This document shows, piece after piece, positions 11,271 to 21,279 of a DNA stretch of 64,000 nt. The first letter of the stretch is position 1. Each line of letters begins with the position of its first letter. Source of the DNA: Closterium sp. NIES-65 (taxonomy: Eukaryota > Streptophyta > Zygnematophyceae > Desmidiales > Closteriaceae). A program made the position numbers and the translations under genes. The stretch lies in contig CANXME010002010.1 in assembly GCA_948144175.1 (NCBI GenBank), positions 992,001 to 1,056,000 on the forward strand, in the 5' to 3' direction. The notes under the pieces were generated by a model. The model worked only from the letters and a program-made list of their open reading frames with translations. It was not told the origin of the DNA and made no database searches.

Positions 11271-11994
11271 GGGCCCGTTCCTTGCTGCCCCCACCCTCCC
11301 CGCTGTCCCCCAGTGCTTCTACCAGCGCCCCACCCCTCCTACTCCCCATTCTCCTGTATTAGGGTTTGGGGGTGAGGCGTATGGGGGTGAACCCACTGTG
11401 TACCGTTCCCTGCTCCTCCTCCTCCTCCGTCTCCCTATGCTGCAGCTGCCGCTGAGGGGGGGTGGACTTGTTGGAGCCGTTGGAGTGGTACTAAGGGGGG
11501 GTGAAGGGGGAGTGGAGCTAGCGGTGAAGCAAGGGGTGTGTGTCAGGGGGGGTGGGACTGTTTGGGGAGGCTGAGAGGAGGCTGCCGTCTTGTCGTCCGC
11601 AGCACCTGTAGTCCGGGGCGCTGTCCTGGTAGCCCAGAGAGCCTGCTGCACCTGTCGCCCGTGGGTCCGTTGCTCCTGTAGCTCTTCGTAGCCCGTGAGC
11701 CAGTTACTCCAGTAGTCCGGGGCGCTGTCCCGGTAGCCACTGCGTCAGCCGCTCCTGTTGCCCGTGTGCCTGCAACTTCAGCCGTCGTCTCCCATCTTCT
11801 CTCCTCTCACAGTCCCTCCTCCTCCTCCTCGCTTGCCTCCTGTGACTACCACTAGCTTTGCTCATAATTGTGAACTTTTAAACAGTTGCTTCTTGTACTT
11901 GTGCTCAGAATGTGTGGTGACATTGTGATCCACCCTGAGCTTGTTCTATGCCTGCTTGCTCTGCTGATTACACCCCACTTTGGCTATGGGGGTG

Positions 11995-12118
11995 TGTCAG
12001 AATGTTCTTATCTAGCCTGTAGTGGGGTGCTCTATAGCGAGTACAACCCTGTTAGGGTTTGCTATATGTATCCTAACTACTTCTAGTCAAACCCTCTTCT
12101 TTATTCTAAACTTTGACA
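11995..12118 (+). repeat. 3' LTR of element J
   Basis: 124 bp, nearly identical to the left LTR. It follows CTATGGGGGTG and is followed by the second copy of the duplication CGAAC. Confidence 0.9.
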
Positions 12119-12123
12119 CGAAC

Positions 12124-12362
12124 AGCTCCACCGTGACTACAACTAAGCCGCCACCACCACACGTACGGGAGTACCACTCATGAAGCTGCTTGGGCGTAAG
12201 GGTCTCGCGCGGACGCCGCTGCAGCTGCATCTGGCCACCGCCAGAAACGCCCCACCAAACAGCTCCTAAGCGACTACTACTACAGCCGCCACCACTCCCA
12301 CTGCTGCCACCACCGCCGTCACCACTCCCACCGCTACTACGAAGTGAAGTCATAGTGGGCAA
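12124..12362 (-). pseudogene. Gly-rich gag tail of element H, interrupted by J
   Basis: The minus strand gives a Ser/Gly-rich run (GGSGDGGGGSSGSGGG) followed by RPRETLTPKQLHEWY, the same order as in the gag tails of B and C. A segment of about 90 bp here (12171-12261) is repeated on the other side of J (10572-10661), so gag carried a short internal duplication before or around the time J inserted. Confidence 0.6.
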
Positions 12363-12639
12363 GCAAGGAGGTGCGCGACCAGTAGGGCAGGACGGAGAGA
12401 AGGCAGTAGCATGAGCAGGAGCAGTAGCAGTAAGAGCAGTAGAGCGGCTCGGTAAGGCTAGGCTGCAGCACCTCCAGCACTCCTAGCAGCACTTGCACCA
12501 CCAACAGCAGTAGCACGAGTATCAGGGCAGATTGGGTTGGGCAGGGCGGCTCGGGCTGGGCGGCGTGGCTCGGCCTGGGCGGCACGGGCAGCAGGGCGCG
12601 CGCTGTGCAGAGCAGCAGGGCGCGCGAGATGCAGGGCGG

Positions 12640-13082
12640 CGCGCGGGCAGGAAACGGGCGGCGCACGGGCCCTAGGGTGATGCGACGGGCAGGGCAGGGA
12701 CAGCACGCGGGCCCTAGGGCGGCTCACGGGCAGGAAAGGGGCGGCGCGCGGGCCCTAGGGCGACGCGACGGGCTGGGCAGGGCGTCGCGCGGGTCCTAGG
12801 GCGACGCGACGGGATGGGCGGGGCATCGTGCGGGTCCTAGGGCGACGCGACGGGCTGGGCAGGGCATCGCGCGGGTCCTAGGGCTACGCGACGGGCAGGG
12901 CAGGGCGACGCGACGGGCAGGTCAGGGCGTCGCGCGGGTCCTAGGGCAACGCGACGGGCAGGGCAGGGCGTCGCGCGGATCCTAGGGCGACGCGACGGGC
13001 AGTGCAGGGCGTCGCGCGGGACCTAGGGCGACGCGATGGGAAGGGTAGGGCGTCGCGCGGGTCCTAGGGCGGCGCGACGGGC
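12640..13082 (-). repeat. 41-bp repeats in element H 5' leader
   Basis: About eight imperfect copies of a 41-bp unit containing GGGCGACGCGACGGGCTGGG and GCGCGGGTCCTA, clearest at 12750-13082. The position between LTR and gag matches the repetitive leaders of A, B and C, but the unit is different. Confidence 0.75.
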
Positions 13083-13090
13083 AGGGCAGT

Positions 13091-13135
13091 CCTAGAGTAC
13101 CCGACTGCAGGCTAGACAAATATAACATTCTGACA
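13091..13135 (-). repeat. LTR fragment of element H
   Basis: CCTAGAGTACCCGACTGCAG to ATTCTGACA matches the start of the D/J-type LTR on the minus strand (TGTCAGAAT...CTGCAGT.GGGTACTC). Only about 45 bp remain, joined directly to the leader repeats; the other end of the LTR and the primer binding site are deleted. Confidence 0.6.
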
Positions 13136-13510
13136 CTGGGTATATATATGCTCGACACAAAGGTAGTAACCTGGGTGTTACTAGAAGGTTCCGTGGGTCG
13201 CGAAGCATCTCGAACGGGTCCTTCCTCAATTCGGTAGAAGGCAATCTGGTTGCAACCGAAAAGCCTAGAATTCGGTGCACTCAACCTAGTTCGGTGCCTA
13301 TAAGTATAATAAATCATTATAATAAATAATTAAAGCAATCAACCTCGAAATCAAGCAAATGCATGCAAGATAAAATAAAGGTAAGCTAGATAATGCATAA
13401 TAAAGTAAAATCAAGCAGTTAAAGTCCAGCAAAGCCGTCCTACACTCACAACCAACATCAGCAACAGGAACCTGACCATTAGGAAGGTCCATGAGATCAA
13501 TGGTATCAGT
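13136..13510. other. AT-rich spacer, possible relic LTR end
   Basis: No gene seen. The stretch is AT-rich, unlike its neighbours. TGGTATCAG at 13500-13508 resembles an initiator-Met primer binding site and follows GAGATCAA, so the preceding bases could be an LTR end; no partner LTR was found. Confidence 0.35.
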
Positions 13511-14081
13511 ATGGAGCAGCTCTCAGTTTTGCTCGCTTTTTTCTCTTTCCCTGCATTCTCCTTCTTTGCATCCTCCCAAGCTCACGATCTCCTGTCTCTC
13601 CCACCCCACAACAGCCTCTCTAAAAGCAACTGCTCTGCTGCAAGAGATCCCCAAGGATCTTGCTATTGTACTCAACTCCACAAGGGGGTCAAGGGAAGAC
13701 TGAGTATGTGTTGTCGCGGCCTGCGAAAAAGTTCAAGGTACCAGCTTCGAGCAGGCGTCTTCCCACGCTGCCTCCCTTCGTCACAAAACCAATCTGATCA
13801 AGCTGGGTGCAGCCATACTTGTCAGCAGGGGTGCAATCAGCCTTCCCGCTTTCCGCAAGGAGTTCGCCAAGGGACTTGCACAGAAGTAGTCTCATGGAGA
13901 ACAAGGGTGTTGAGGGTGAATAAGGAGCTATCTTGGAAGGTGGTCCAGCAAAGGAGATGTGGCATCGGTAGCAGTGCTCGTTGTGGTGTGGAGCTAGTTG
14001 TAGCATCCTTGTGTGGTCTTTCTGCTATATCTTGTTTTCTTATAGCCCGTGGATGCGAAGGGGCTTCCTCGTGGTTGATCA
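13511..14081 (+). other. Unidentified degenerate coding-like region upstream of LINE remnant
   Basis: A plus-strand ORF begins at 13511 with a hydrophobic, signal-like start (MEQLSVLLAFFSFPAFSFF), but the rest has no recognisable domain. In another frame, stretches such as LVSRGAISLPAFRKEFAKG look like decayed protein. It directly precedes a LINE endonuclease region and may be remains of LINE ORF1 or of a host exon. I cannot decide. Confidence 0.25.
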
Positions 14082-14607
14082 ATGAAAAAGAAGCACTCCA
14101 TCATGTTCTGCAGGCTCAACATCAACGGATTCGGCAGTGAGGGGACGAAAGTTAGATGCATAGAGTTGCTGCGGAACAAAGCAGACATAGCGATAACCAC
14201 ACACACAAGGATTGATGCAAACCATAACATCTGGACACAACTTAGGCCAACGGCAAAAAGTGGCAGTCGGACCCGCAGAAACGGCCGGCGGTGTTGCGGT
14301 CCAGAGCTTTATACCTGGGATCGATTTCAAGGAAACTTACGTACATCCGTCAAGGAGGTTACTCGGTGTAATGGTGAAGTGGGTGACGTCGAGCTGCTCC
14401 TGGTGGCGATGTACCTCCTGGAGCAGCCGTGTAGCAGAGGCCCTTTTTACAGAGACTGCCTGGAACCCTTCACCAGCTCCCTACCTGCTTTGCAGAACAT
14501 GCTGGTGATGGGAGATTTCAACGTGGAAGTCGTTCCACAGCATAGCCATGACATCACCATCTCAGATTTGCTACTCCTGGGGCTTCATACTGCCATCTCC
14601 ACGGCCC
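14082..14607 (+). pseudogene. LINE (non-LTR retrotransposon) endonuclease remnant
   Basis: The ORF starting at 14082 has the layout of an APE-type endonuclease N-terminus: FCRLNINGF near the start, KADIAITTHTR at about residue 29 (the position of the conserved acidic strand), and LVMGDFNVEVVP near residue 144, matching the GDFN signature of the exonuclease-endonuclease-phosphatase fold. In an active LINE this domain nicks target DNA. The reverse transcriptase that should follow is absent: after about 14607 the frame passes into copia sequence, so this is a 3'-truncated fossil. Confidence 0.6.
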
Positions 14608-16281
14608 CACGCGTCATCGAACCAAAGAACCCGCGATAGGCACTGATGGGACCACATAGCAAGGAGTGGCGTGACGCCATGGATGCAAAAATCAAGGCAC
14701 TGGAATCACAAGATGCCTGGGTACTTGTCGACCGCACAACAATCAAAGGAAGGACAGTTCTTTTGGGCAAATGGGTCTTTCGCGTAAAGCCCTCTGCAGA
14801 CGGAACCATCGAGCGCTGGGCCGTACGCGGTTAGGATAAGAGGCACGACACCGATTTCAACCAAAAGTTTGCTCCAGTCAGCCATCATACCTCCATCAGA
14901 ATCCAACTCGCCATTGCTGCACCAATGGCATTAACTCTCCACCAGATCGACGTGAAGAACGCGTTCCTATACGCGTTGGTGGATGCAAAAAAAAAATTAT
15001 GGAGGAACCGCACACAAACGGGGAAGGGGGCCCATGCGTCTGTCAGTTGAAGAAGCCCTTTTACCGAATCAAACAAGCACCATGGCTCTGGCAGCAGCAC
15101 TTGCACAAATCCCTATTTGATATAGGGTTCACGCAACTACCGCACGACCCAGGGATGTATCGCCTACATTTTTGCGGCGACTACATCCTGCTCACCGTGT
15201 ATGTCAACAGCTTGCTTTACATAAGGACGAGAAACACGCTGCTCGACCTATTCGAAAAGAACCTGGCAAGGCGCGTCAACATTACTACTAATCACTGCGT
15301 GGAATAGTTCCTGGGCCTGAATATCACCTACGCACCAGATGCCATTCACCTCTTGGCTGCAAGTACGCTGAAACACTTTAGAAGGGCTTCTACGGCTCCC
15401 CTGCACCACTCTCCACTCCTTACCGCACACCCAGACCAAACCACAAACCCGACAACAAAGCCTTATTCCCCGCAGGCCTTCACACTTACAAGAAGCAGCT
15501 GGGATGCCTGCTCTTCGCCTCAATGATCTGGAGACCAGATCTCTCCTACATCGCAATTCAGCTAGCCCAGTACTCACACAAACCAACGGCTGAAAATCTT
15601 CTAGATTTTCAGCGCGCCTTGGAATTCTTCATCTCTACGACAGACATTAGGCTCTGCTACTCCACAGTCACAACATCCTGTTTCAACCTTATCGGCTACG
15701 TGGACGCCGATCACGCTGCAGACCCCGACAAGTGACGGTCCAGAATTGACCTTGAACCCACAGGGCCCAACTCCTAGAACTCGCAAACGCAGGAACTGGT
15801 TTCCCTATTATTGGCGGGAGCGGAGTTTATCACCGCGACAACAGGAGTTCACGTAGGAGGTGAAAATTCCAGCTTCGCCAACCTTCCACTAGCACTGCGA
15901 CAACTAGAGTGTGATCAGAATTGCGAACAAGTCATGATTCGTCAACCGCACGAAGCACATCACGATGCGGTACTTCTTTGTCAAGGACGAAATTGACAAA
16001 CGCAAGGTCGACCTTGTGGATAGCGAGTAGAAAGTTTAGGAGAAGAAAGAGTGGTTGCACTAGCAAGCAGTTGAGTACATATAGGAAACCCTAAATTGGG
16101 CTGTACTCGCTATGGAGTACCCCACTGCAGGCTAGACAAATACAACATTTTGACAGACCTGACCTATTGCCTGTGGGTGACATGGCAGCCGGACTTTCCT
16201 GTAAGCAGTACGAGCACAGCTCCGAACTTAGCGGAGCAGTCAAGCGGATCAAGACTTACTACAACCAGGATTGAAGGAGGG
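14608..16281 (+). pseudogene. Degenerate copia RT-RNase H of element E
   Basis: Plus-strand copia remnant: pre-RT block GPHSKEWRDAMDAKIKALE (14646), GKWVFRVKPSADGTIERW, FAPVSHHTSIRI, a QIDVKNAFLYA block, the active-site region as VYVNSLLYIR (catalytic Asp pair lost), WRPDLSYIAIQLAQY, then RNase H blocks GYVDADHAADPDK, a GAEF.TATTGV stretch and KHITMRYFFVKDE. Many stops and frameshifts interrupt it. The closest relative in the window is element F (57-62 kb). A solo LTR splits the end of RNase H; the coding sense resumes at 16156 with DLTYCL and ends at a purine-rich tract (GGATTGAAGGAGGG). Confidence 0.7.
16015..16155 (-). repeat. Solo LTR of the D/J family inside element E
   Basis: 141 bp, TGTGGATAGC...ATTTTGACA, matching on the minus strand the LTR of element D. 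It is flanked by an exact duplication GACCT (16010-16014 and 16156-16160). No internal region is present, so it is the product of LTR-LTR recombination. The interrupted RNase H reading continues after it. Confidence 0.85.
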
Positions 16282-16624
16282 TATTACAAATAGACGAGTG
16301 TGAAAATACAGTGCACTCCTAATAGCAGCAATTGAAGATCGCAGTAAAGAATACGAATGCAAAAAGATGGAATGACACAAAGAGTCGCGTACGGTTAGGC
16401 AGCATCTGGACCGTCGGAGCAGAAGCATCGGGCAACTGCAATGGCAAGGGTTACGGCGAGAACACATCCATAATCATCTAGAGTCGCACAGTTGGATTTC
16501 ACTGGAATAGGGGAATATATTCTTCTAAGTACATGGCTAGTCTAGGTCGTTTCGTATGTCCGTGTACTCTTATGTAAACAAATGTATTTGCATGTGTATA
16601 TTATTTCAATCATTTCATATCCTC
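16282..16624 (+). repeat. Probable 3' LTR of element E, left part
   Basis: Directly after a polypurine tract. Begins TATTACAAATAG (possibly TG mutated to TA). It is cut at 16624 by the gypsy element; the remainder probably lies at 43674-43762 and ends TCACAACA. The two parts sum to about 432 bp, close to the 446-bp LTR of the related element F. Assignment is inference. Confidence 0.45.
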
Positions 16625-16667
16625 TATAAGGAATTTTCTCAATATTCCTTATCGCGACCATAAACAT
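16625..16667 (+). repeat. 5' LTR of the gypsy element, left fragment
   Basis: TATAAGGAATTTTCTCAATA... aligns with the 3' LTR start TGTAAGGAATTTTCTCGACA at 43383 (G to A in the terminal TG). It is cut by copia A after AACAT. Confidence 0.8.
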
Positions 16668-16793
16668 TATAAAAGAACAAGGAATGATTGCATTGAGCAG
16701 CATGAGGAGTACAAGTAGGAAACCCTAAAGTGTCGTACCCCATATGAGCTACCCCACTACAGCCTACACAGACTATAACATATAAGTCTGACA
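16668..16793 (-). repeat. 3' LTR of copia A
   Basis: 126 bp. The terminal TGTGAAAG of the other LTR reads TATAAAAG here (two G to A changes). The polypurine tract complement (CACACCCATAGG) follows at 16794. Confidence 0.9.
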
Positions 16794-17026
16794 CACACCC
16801 ATAGGCAAAGTGGGGGTGAACAAGAGGTCACAAGACCAGTCAAGAGAAGCAAGGCAAGCTCAGGGTTGATCACAACGTCACCACACAATCTGAGCACAAG
16901 CACAAGGCCACAAGGTCAGTTCACATGCAGAGTTATATACCAAGATGAACAAACAAGGCAGTGATCTCAACCTAGCAAGGGTAAGCATACAAGTGCAGGT
17001 ATATATAGATCACAGTACAAGCAAAG

Positions 17027-18775
17027 TCAAGAAGTGAGCAAGTGAGACCAAGTAGGCACAAGACCTAGCATAGTACAAAAGCGCTGATGATCACAAGGCG
17101 GAAGTGCCTTGGTAAAGATATCAGCAGTGTTGGCCTCAGAGGCCACGTAAGCAAGGCGCAGCTGACCGCGCTGCTGCAGCTCACGAGCAAGGAAGTAGCG
17201 AAGAGCAATGTGCTTCGTTCTGTGCTCCAGTCTGTGCTCCCGACACAAGGCCAGCATGGCCTTGTTGTCTACGTACAGAACTGGAGGAAAACGAGGCGGC
17301 TCTCCTAGGTCAGTCAGTAGGTAGGTGAGCCAGCGTAGCTCCTATGCAGCCATGGCCCTTGCGTAGATCTCAGCCTCACAACTGGAGCCGAGAACAGAAG
17401 ACGAGCGGGTAGCCCGCCACGAAACAGAGCCAGAGCCAAGGCTGAAGGTGTAACCCTATGACGACTGCTGCGTAGCCTGGTCGTCAGCCCAAGAAGCGTC
17501 TGCGTGACCTGTGAGGACCACTAGACGTCGCCCTCCAAGCACAAGCCCCATGCCCGACGTACTGCACAAGTAGCGCAACACCCTCTTCGCTGCAGCCATG
17601 TGCTCTGGTCGGTGTCTCCCAGGAGCCACATAGCGTGCCAAGATGCTAAGAGGGTATGCTAGGTCAGGTCGTGTGCAGGTCATCAGGTACATGAGGCAGC
17701 CAACAAGCTCTGGGTACGGGCCACTCGGCTCTACGGACTCATCCGAAGGCAGAGCTGAGAGCGAGTGGCGAGTAGACAAAGGAGTGGCCTGAGGCGAGGA
17801 GTACGTGAAGTCGAAGTGCTGAAGGACCTGCTGCACCATGTGTGACTGAGTCAGGGTAATGTTGCGTTGTGCTCTGTCCCGGGTGATCTGCAAGCCAAGG
17901 TAGCTGCGCAGTTCACCCAGGTCTGTGCACGTGTGTCTCTTCTGCAGGTCGGACTTCACGTGGGCGAGTCCAACAATGTCAGCAGTGGCAAAGACCAAGT
18001 CGTCGACGTACACGAGGATGTAGAATGGCGACACAGAGGTGTCGGTGCGCAAAAACAGCGACGGGTCGGTAGTAGAAGGAGCAAACCCAAGAGCCGCAAG
18101 TGTAATCCTCAGTGTGTCGTGCCACTCACGGGGCGCCTGGCGGAGACCGTAGACTGGCCGCCGGAGGCTCCACTGGGTACCGAGAGGAAACGACCCAGTG
18201 AAGCCAGGTGGGCGGCGCAGCCAAATCTCCTCGTGCAGGCTGCCCTGCAAGAAAGATGTGCTGAAGTCAAGAGAGTGAAGCTCGTAGTCGCGCTGAGCGG
18301 CTATGTGCAGCAGCACCCGAAGAGTGGTCATCTTCGGGGTGGGAGAGAAGGTCTGAAATTAGTCAACTCCCTGCCGCTGACTGAAGCCTCGAGCCACGTA
18401 ACGCGCCTTGACGACAGGCGGAGAACCCGGTGGCCGCTTCACCCTGAAAATCCACATGCCACTGACGATGTTCGCCCCAGGTTGGGGAACCTTGTCGACG
18501 TAGGTGTGTGTGGACTTCCAGGAAGCCATCTCTTCGTCCATGGCTGATTGCCACTGTGAGGGGTAGGGACCCTCGATCGCCTTAGCGTACGATCGAGGAG
18601 TCGGGATGTTTGGTGCATCCGGGTCTCCCTCAGGGGCAATCAGCGTGGACACGAGATAAGGCAAAGCAGCAGCAAAATCAGTGGAACTCCTCCTGCCTGT
18701 CCTCAAGGACGTCCGTGCGAAGAGCACACTCACCCCCGACGGACGGAGGACAGACAGACTCAGACTACGCAACAA
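17027..18775 (-). pseudogene. Reverse transcriptase and RNase H of copia A
   Basis: The minus-strand frame from 18775 runs through the pre-RT block, WIFRVKRPPGSPPVVKARYVARG and GFSQRQGVD, then an in-frame TAA at about 18358. The frame 18331-17456 has STSFLQG, PVYGLRQAPREWHDTL, the catalytic YVDDLVFA, the PELVGCLMYLMTCTRPDLAYPL block and the RNase H start GHADASWADDQATQ. A TAG (CAG to TAG) ends it. RNase H continues to 17027 with CEAEIY, YVDNKAMLALC, EHRTKHIALRYFLAREL and EANTADIFTKALPP; another CAG to TAG lies near 17342. The active-site residues themselves are kept. Confidence 0.85.
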
Positions 18776-21173
18776 GACTAGTAGCGTAGTCTAGACGACA
18801 GCGATCAGCAAAGTCGACAAGCTCAGCAACTAAGGCAGACGCAGCAGTGGTCTCAAAAGAAGGGTCAGTGAAAAAAGTAGCCAGGAGACGCGTGACACTA
18901 GGACTGGCAGCACGAAGAGAGTCAGACTCAGGGTCAGCAACAGTAGGAAGAGAGGACTCATGAGGAGACGGCAACGGGACACGCAGAGGAGCATTGGAAG
19001 GACGCAGTGCCATCTGGTGTGTGCCGGGGACCGCAGGAGGACGCGGACGCGGAACATGACCACTAGTGCGAGCAGCACGAACGGGCGACGCAGGACAAGA
19101 CGCAGGCTTACGACGCTCAGCAAGACCTCCAGTAGGACCAGTGTAGGGAGAAGGAGCAGGCAGGGGGGAGGCAGGCTGTAACTGTGACCGCAACTGGACA
19201 GGCTGTGGACACGCTAAGGGAGTAGTAGGACCAGTAGAGGGCGGGAGACCAAGAACCTGCTCAAGGAGCGGAACGAAGTACGGCCTCGTCCGCGCAGCGC
19301 CTCCAGAACCAGTAGGGACACCACCAGTACCCCCAGCGGCAGCATTAGCGCCAGAAGCACCTCCAACTCCAACAGAGCCAACTCCAGCACCCTCAGAAGC
19401 ACCAGCGCCAGCACAACCACCAACGCCAACACCCCCAACAGCTCGAGCAGCACCAACTCCAGCAGGACCGTGAGCTCCAGCACTGCCAGCAGCTCCAGCA
19501 GTACCTCCAGCAGGACTCCCACTCCCAGCAGCTCCAGAACCGCTAGGACGAGCACCTCCAGGACCAGCAGCAACAGTAGTACCTCCAGCTCCAGCAGCAC
19601 GGCTCCAGCGCCGAGCAAACCACTCGTGCATCTCCTGCGGAGAGAGGAGCTCCCGCCTCGACGAAGCACCGCCAGAGGCCACACGAGCAGACCCAGCATC
19701 CCCAGGCTCCGCACCCCCAGGCTGAGCACCCCCAGGCTCAGCACCCCAAGACTCAGCACCCCCAGGCTCAGCACCCCTAGACTTAGCACCCCTAGGCCCC
19801 GCACCCCCAGACCCGGCACCCGTAGGCTCAGCGCCCCTAGCAGCACCAGAGTCAACAGCTACCTCGACAGGCTCAACTACGTCTACCTGGGACACACCTG
19901 ACGGGGCAGGACCCTGAGGGGGGAGGGGGTGTACCGGGGGAGAACCTGGTGCAAGGAAGAGCGGCGGCGGGGGGAGGGGCGCAGTGGGGTAGGGGAAGAG
20001 ACGGTAGTAAGGCACTGACTCGTCAAAGGTGACGTCCTGGGAGGACAGAACACGGCGCGAGGTGGGGTGGTAAAACTGCCAACCAGGCGCGTCAGGGGGG
20101 AAGCCAAGGAAGATGCAGGGAACAGCACGGGGGGACAGCTTGTCCGTAGACAAGTCGCGGACAAACGCCCGAGATCCCCAGACCCGAAACGCAGACGCAT
20201 CGCCAACCTTCCCCGTCCACCGCAAGGCTGGGGAGGTCTCTGGCAAGGAGACTCGGGGCTGAAGGTTGAGCTGATGCGCCGCGTACTGAACCGCAAACGG
20301 CCACAAAAAATGGGGAGCAGCCGCATGGATCATGGACGTACGAGCGACGTCCATGACCATGCCAATACGGCGCTCCGCAATCCCATTTTGCTGTGGAGAG
20401 GCCGGAAGCGTGAAGGTCTGGCGGATGCCCTGTGCACGACAGAAGGCTCGCAGACAGGCAGAGGAAAACTCCCGGCCTGTGTCAGAGTGCAGACGTAGAA
20501 CGGGAAAGTTCGAGCCGAAACTCTCTCTGAGCTGGAGACGAGTTGCGCGGATCCAGTCGATCAACACCTCAGTGACGACACCCTTGCTGCGCAAGGGGAA
20601 CACCGTGGTGTAACGCGAGTAGTCGTCAACCACCAACAGGAAGTAACGCTCGTGACCCTGGCCACAGACGCGGGCGGGGCCCCACACGTCCATGTGAAGT
20701 GTCTGCAAGGGAGCCTCTGTCGGAGGAAACTCGGAGGAGTGAGGGGCGGCGCGCTGCCGCCCCTCGACGCAGGGGATGCAGGTAGGGGCAGGCCCCGGAG
20801 GTAGGGGGGGGAGGGACCGGGGGAGACCAGAGACAAGGACACGGGAGGCCATGCCTCGAAGACGAGGCAGGGAGGGGTGACCAAGGCGGTGGTGCCAAAG
20901 GAGAGTCTGGTGGGACAGGAGATGACACGAGCAGGGCGCAGACTCAGGACCAGACCTGGACGCTGCAGCAAACACCGGACTCGACGCAGCTACCTGACCA
21001 AACTCAGCAACAGGAGGAGACTCAGTGGTCAATGTGTACAGGCTCGACCCCGGCTGATGGGTAAACGTGGCCAAGTGACGGCCCGTCCGAGCATACGTAT
21101 AGTGGGTCACCCGGTGACTCGCAGGCGTGAACTGGTCAACCCCCCGATCCTGTAGATCAGCTCCACTCACCAA
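18765..21173 (-). CDS. Integrase plus Gly/Ala-rich spacer of copia A (802 codons open)
   Basis: A long uninterrupted minus-strand frame. It starts in the post-protease region (MVSGADLQDRGVDQF), then has the zinc site LWHHRLGHPS with CIPCVEG about 50 residues later, HMDVWGPARV (first catalytic Asp), DDYSRYTTVFPL, HSDTGREFSS (second Asp kept; canonical RGGEF altered), PQQNGIAERRIG (catalytic Glu) and RVWGSRAFVRD. After FYHPTSRRVLSSQDVTFDESV the protein becomes a Pro-rich then Gly/Ala/Glu-rich spacer with pentapeptide-like GGAEPGGAE repeats and RRELLSPQEMHEWFARRW (about 19617-19655). It ends just before the RT block, where a frameshift occurs. Part of the gag-pol polyprotein, not a free-standing gene. 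Confidence 0.85.
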   Translation of the reverse strand: MVSGADLQDRGVDQFTPASHRVTHYTYARTGRHLATFTHQPGSSLYTLTTESPPVAEFGQVAASSPVFAAASRSGPESAPCSCHLLSHQTLLWHHRLGHPSLPRLRGMASRVLVSGLPRSLPPLPPGPAPTCIPCVEGRQRAAPHSSEFPPTEAPLQTLHMDVWGPARVCGQGHERYFLLVVDDYSRYTTVFPLRSKGVVTEVLIDWIRATRLQLRESFGSNFPVLRLHSDTGREFSSACLRAFCRAQGIRQTFTLPASPQQNGIAERRIGMVMDVARTSMIHAAAPHFLWPFAVQYAAHQLNLQPRVSLPETSPALRWTGKVGDASAFRVWGSRAFVRDLSTDKLSPRAVPCIFLGFPPDAPGWQFYHPTSRRVLSSQDVTFDESVPYYRLFPYPTAPLPPPPLFLAPGSPPVHPLPPQGPAPSGVSQVDVVEPVEVAVDSGAARGAEPTGAGSGGAGPRGAKSRGAEPGGAESWGAEPGGAQPGGAEPGDAGSARVASGGASSRRELLSPQEMHEWFARRWSRAAGAGGTTVAAGPGGARPSGSGAAGSGSPAGGTAGAAGSAGAHGPAGVGAARAVGGVGVGGCAGAGASEGAGVGSVGVGGASGANAAAGGTGGVPTGSGGAARTRPYFVPLLEQVLGLPPSTGPTTPLACPQPVQLRSQLQPASPLPAPSPYTGPTGGLAERRKPASCPASPVRAARTSGHVPRPRPPAVPGTHQMALRPSNAPLRVPLPSPHESSLPTVADPESDSLRAASPSVTRLLATFFTDPSFETTAASALVAELVDFADRCRLDYATSLVA

Positions 21174-21279
21174 GTTCGTAGAGAACGAGGGGAGGTAGAG
21201 ACCTGACAGGGTGCCAAAGGGGGCTGCCGGACACGGAAAGACAGTGGAGAAGCTAGCAAGGACAGGACCCCCAGAGGGG

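Larger units (their letters stand above)
10662..12118 (+). mobile_element. Non-autonomous short-LTR element J (TRIM/LARD-like)
   Basis: Two 124-bp LTRs (10662-10785 and 11995-12118), differing at only a few bases, flank 1209 bp of internal DNA. The target-site duplication CGAAC is exact (10657-10661 and 12119-12123). The primer binding site TGCTATCAGAGCAGG follows the left LTR and a polypurine tract (CTATGGGGGTG) precedes the right one. No gag or pol domain is present in any frame; the overlapping Pro/Arg/Ala-rich ORFs reflect GC-rich repeats. A block before the polypurine tract (GTGGTGACATTGTGATCCAC) is shared with the full copia elements, which probably supply proteins in trans. Confidence 0.85.
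5776..13135 (-). mobile_element. Ty1/copia element H, 3'-truncated, minus strand, with nested element J
   Basis: Right to left on the minus strand: LTR fragment (13091-13135), GC-rich leader with 41-bp repeats, gag tail, the nested insertion J (10662-12118), gag end and protease, integrase, a Gly/Ala/Pro-rich spacer, RT and part of RNase H. It stops inside the RNase H block GYTFSLGSG at about 5776, where element G begins. The N-terminal half of gag, present in A, B and C, is missing. It is thus a defective copy with a gag deletion and no 3' LTR. Confidence 0.75.

Noticed and set aside
10689..11375. Long overlapping ORFs in element J (up to 228 codons)
   Set aside because: They overlap on both strands in GC-rich repeats, lie between LTRs, and encode Arg/Ala/Pro-rich sequence without a domain.
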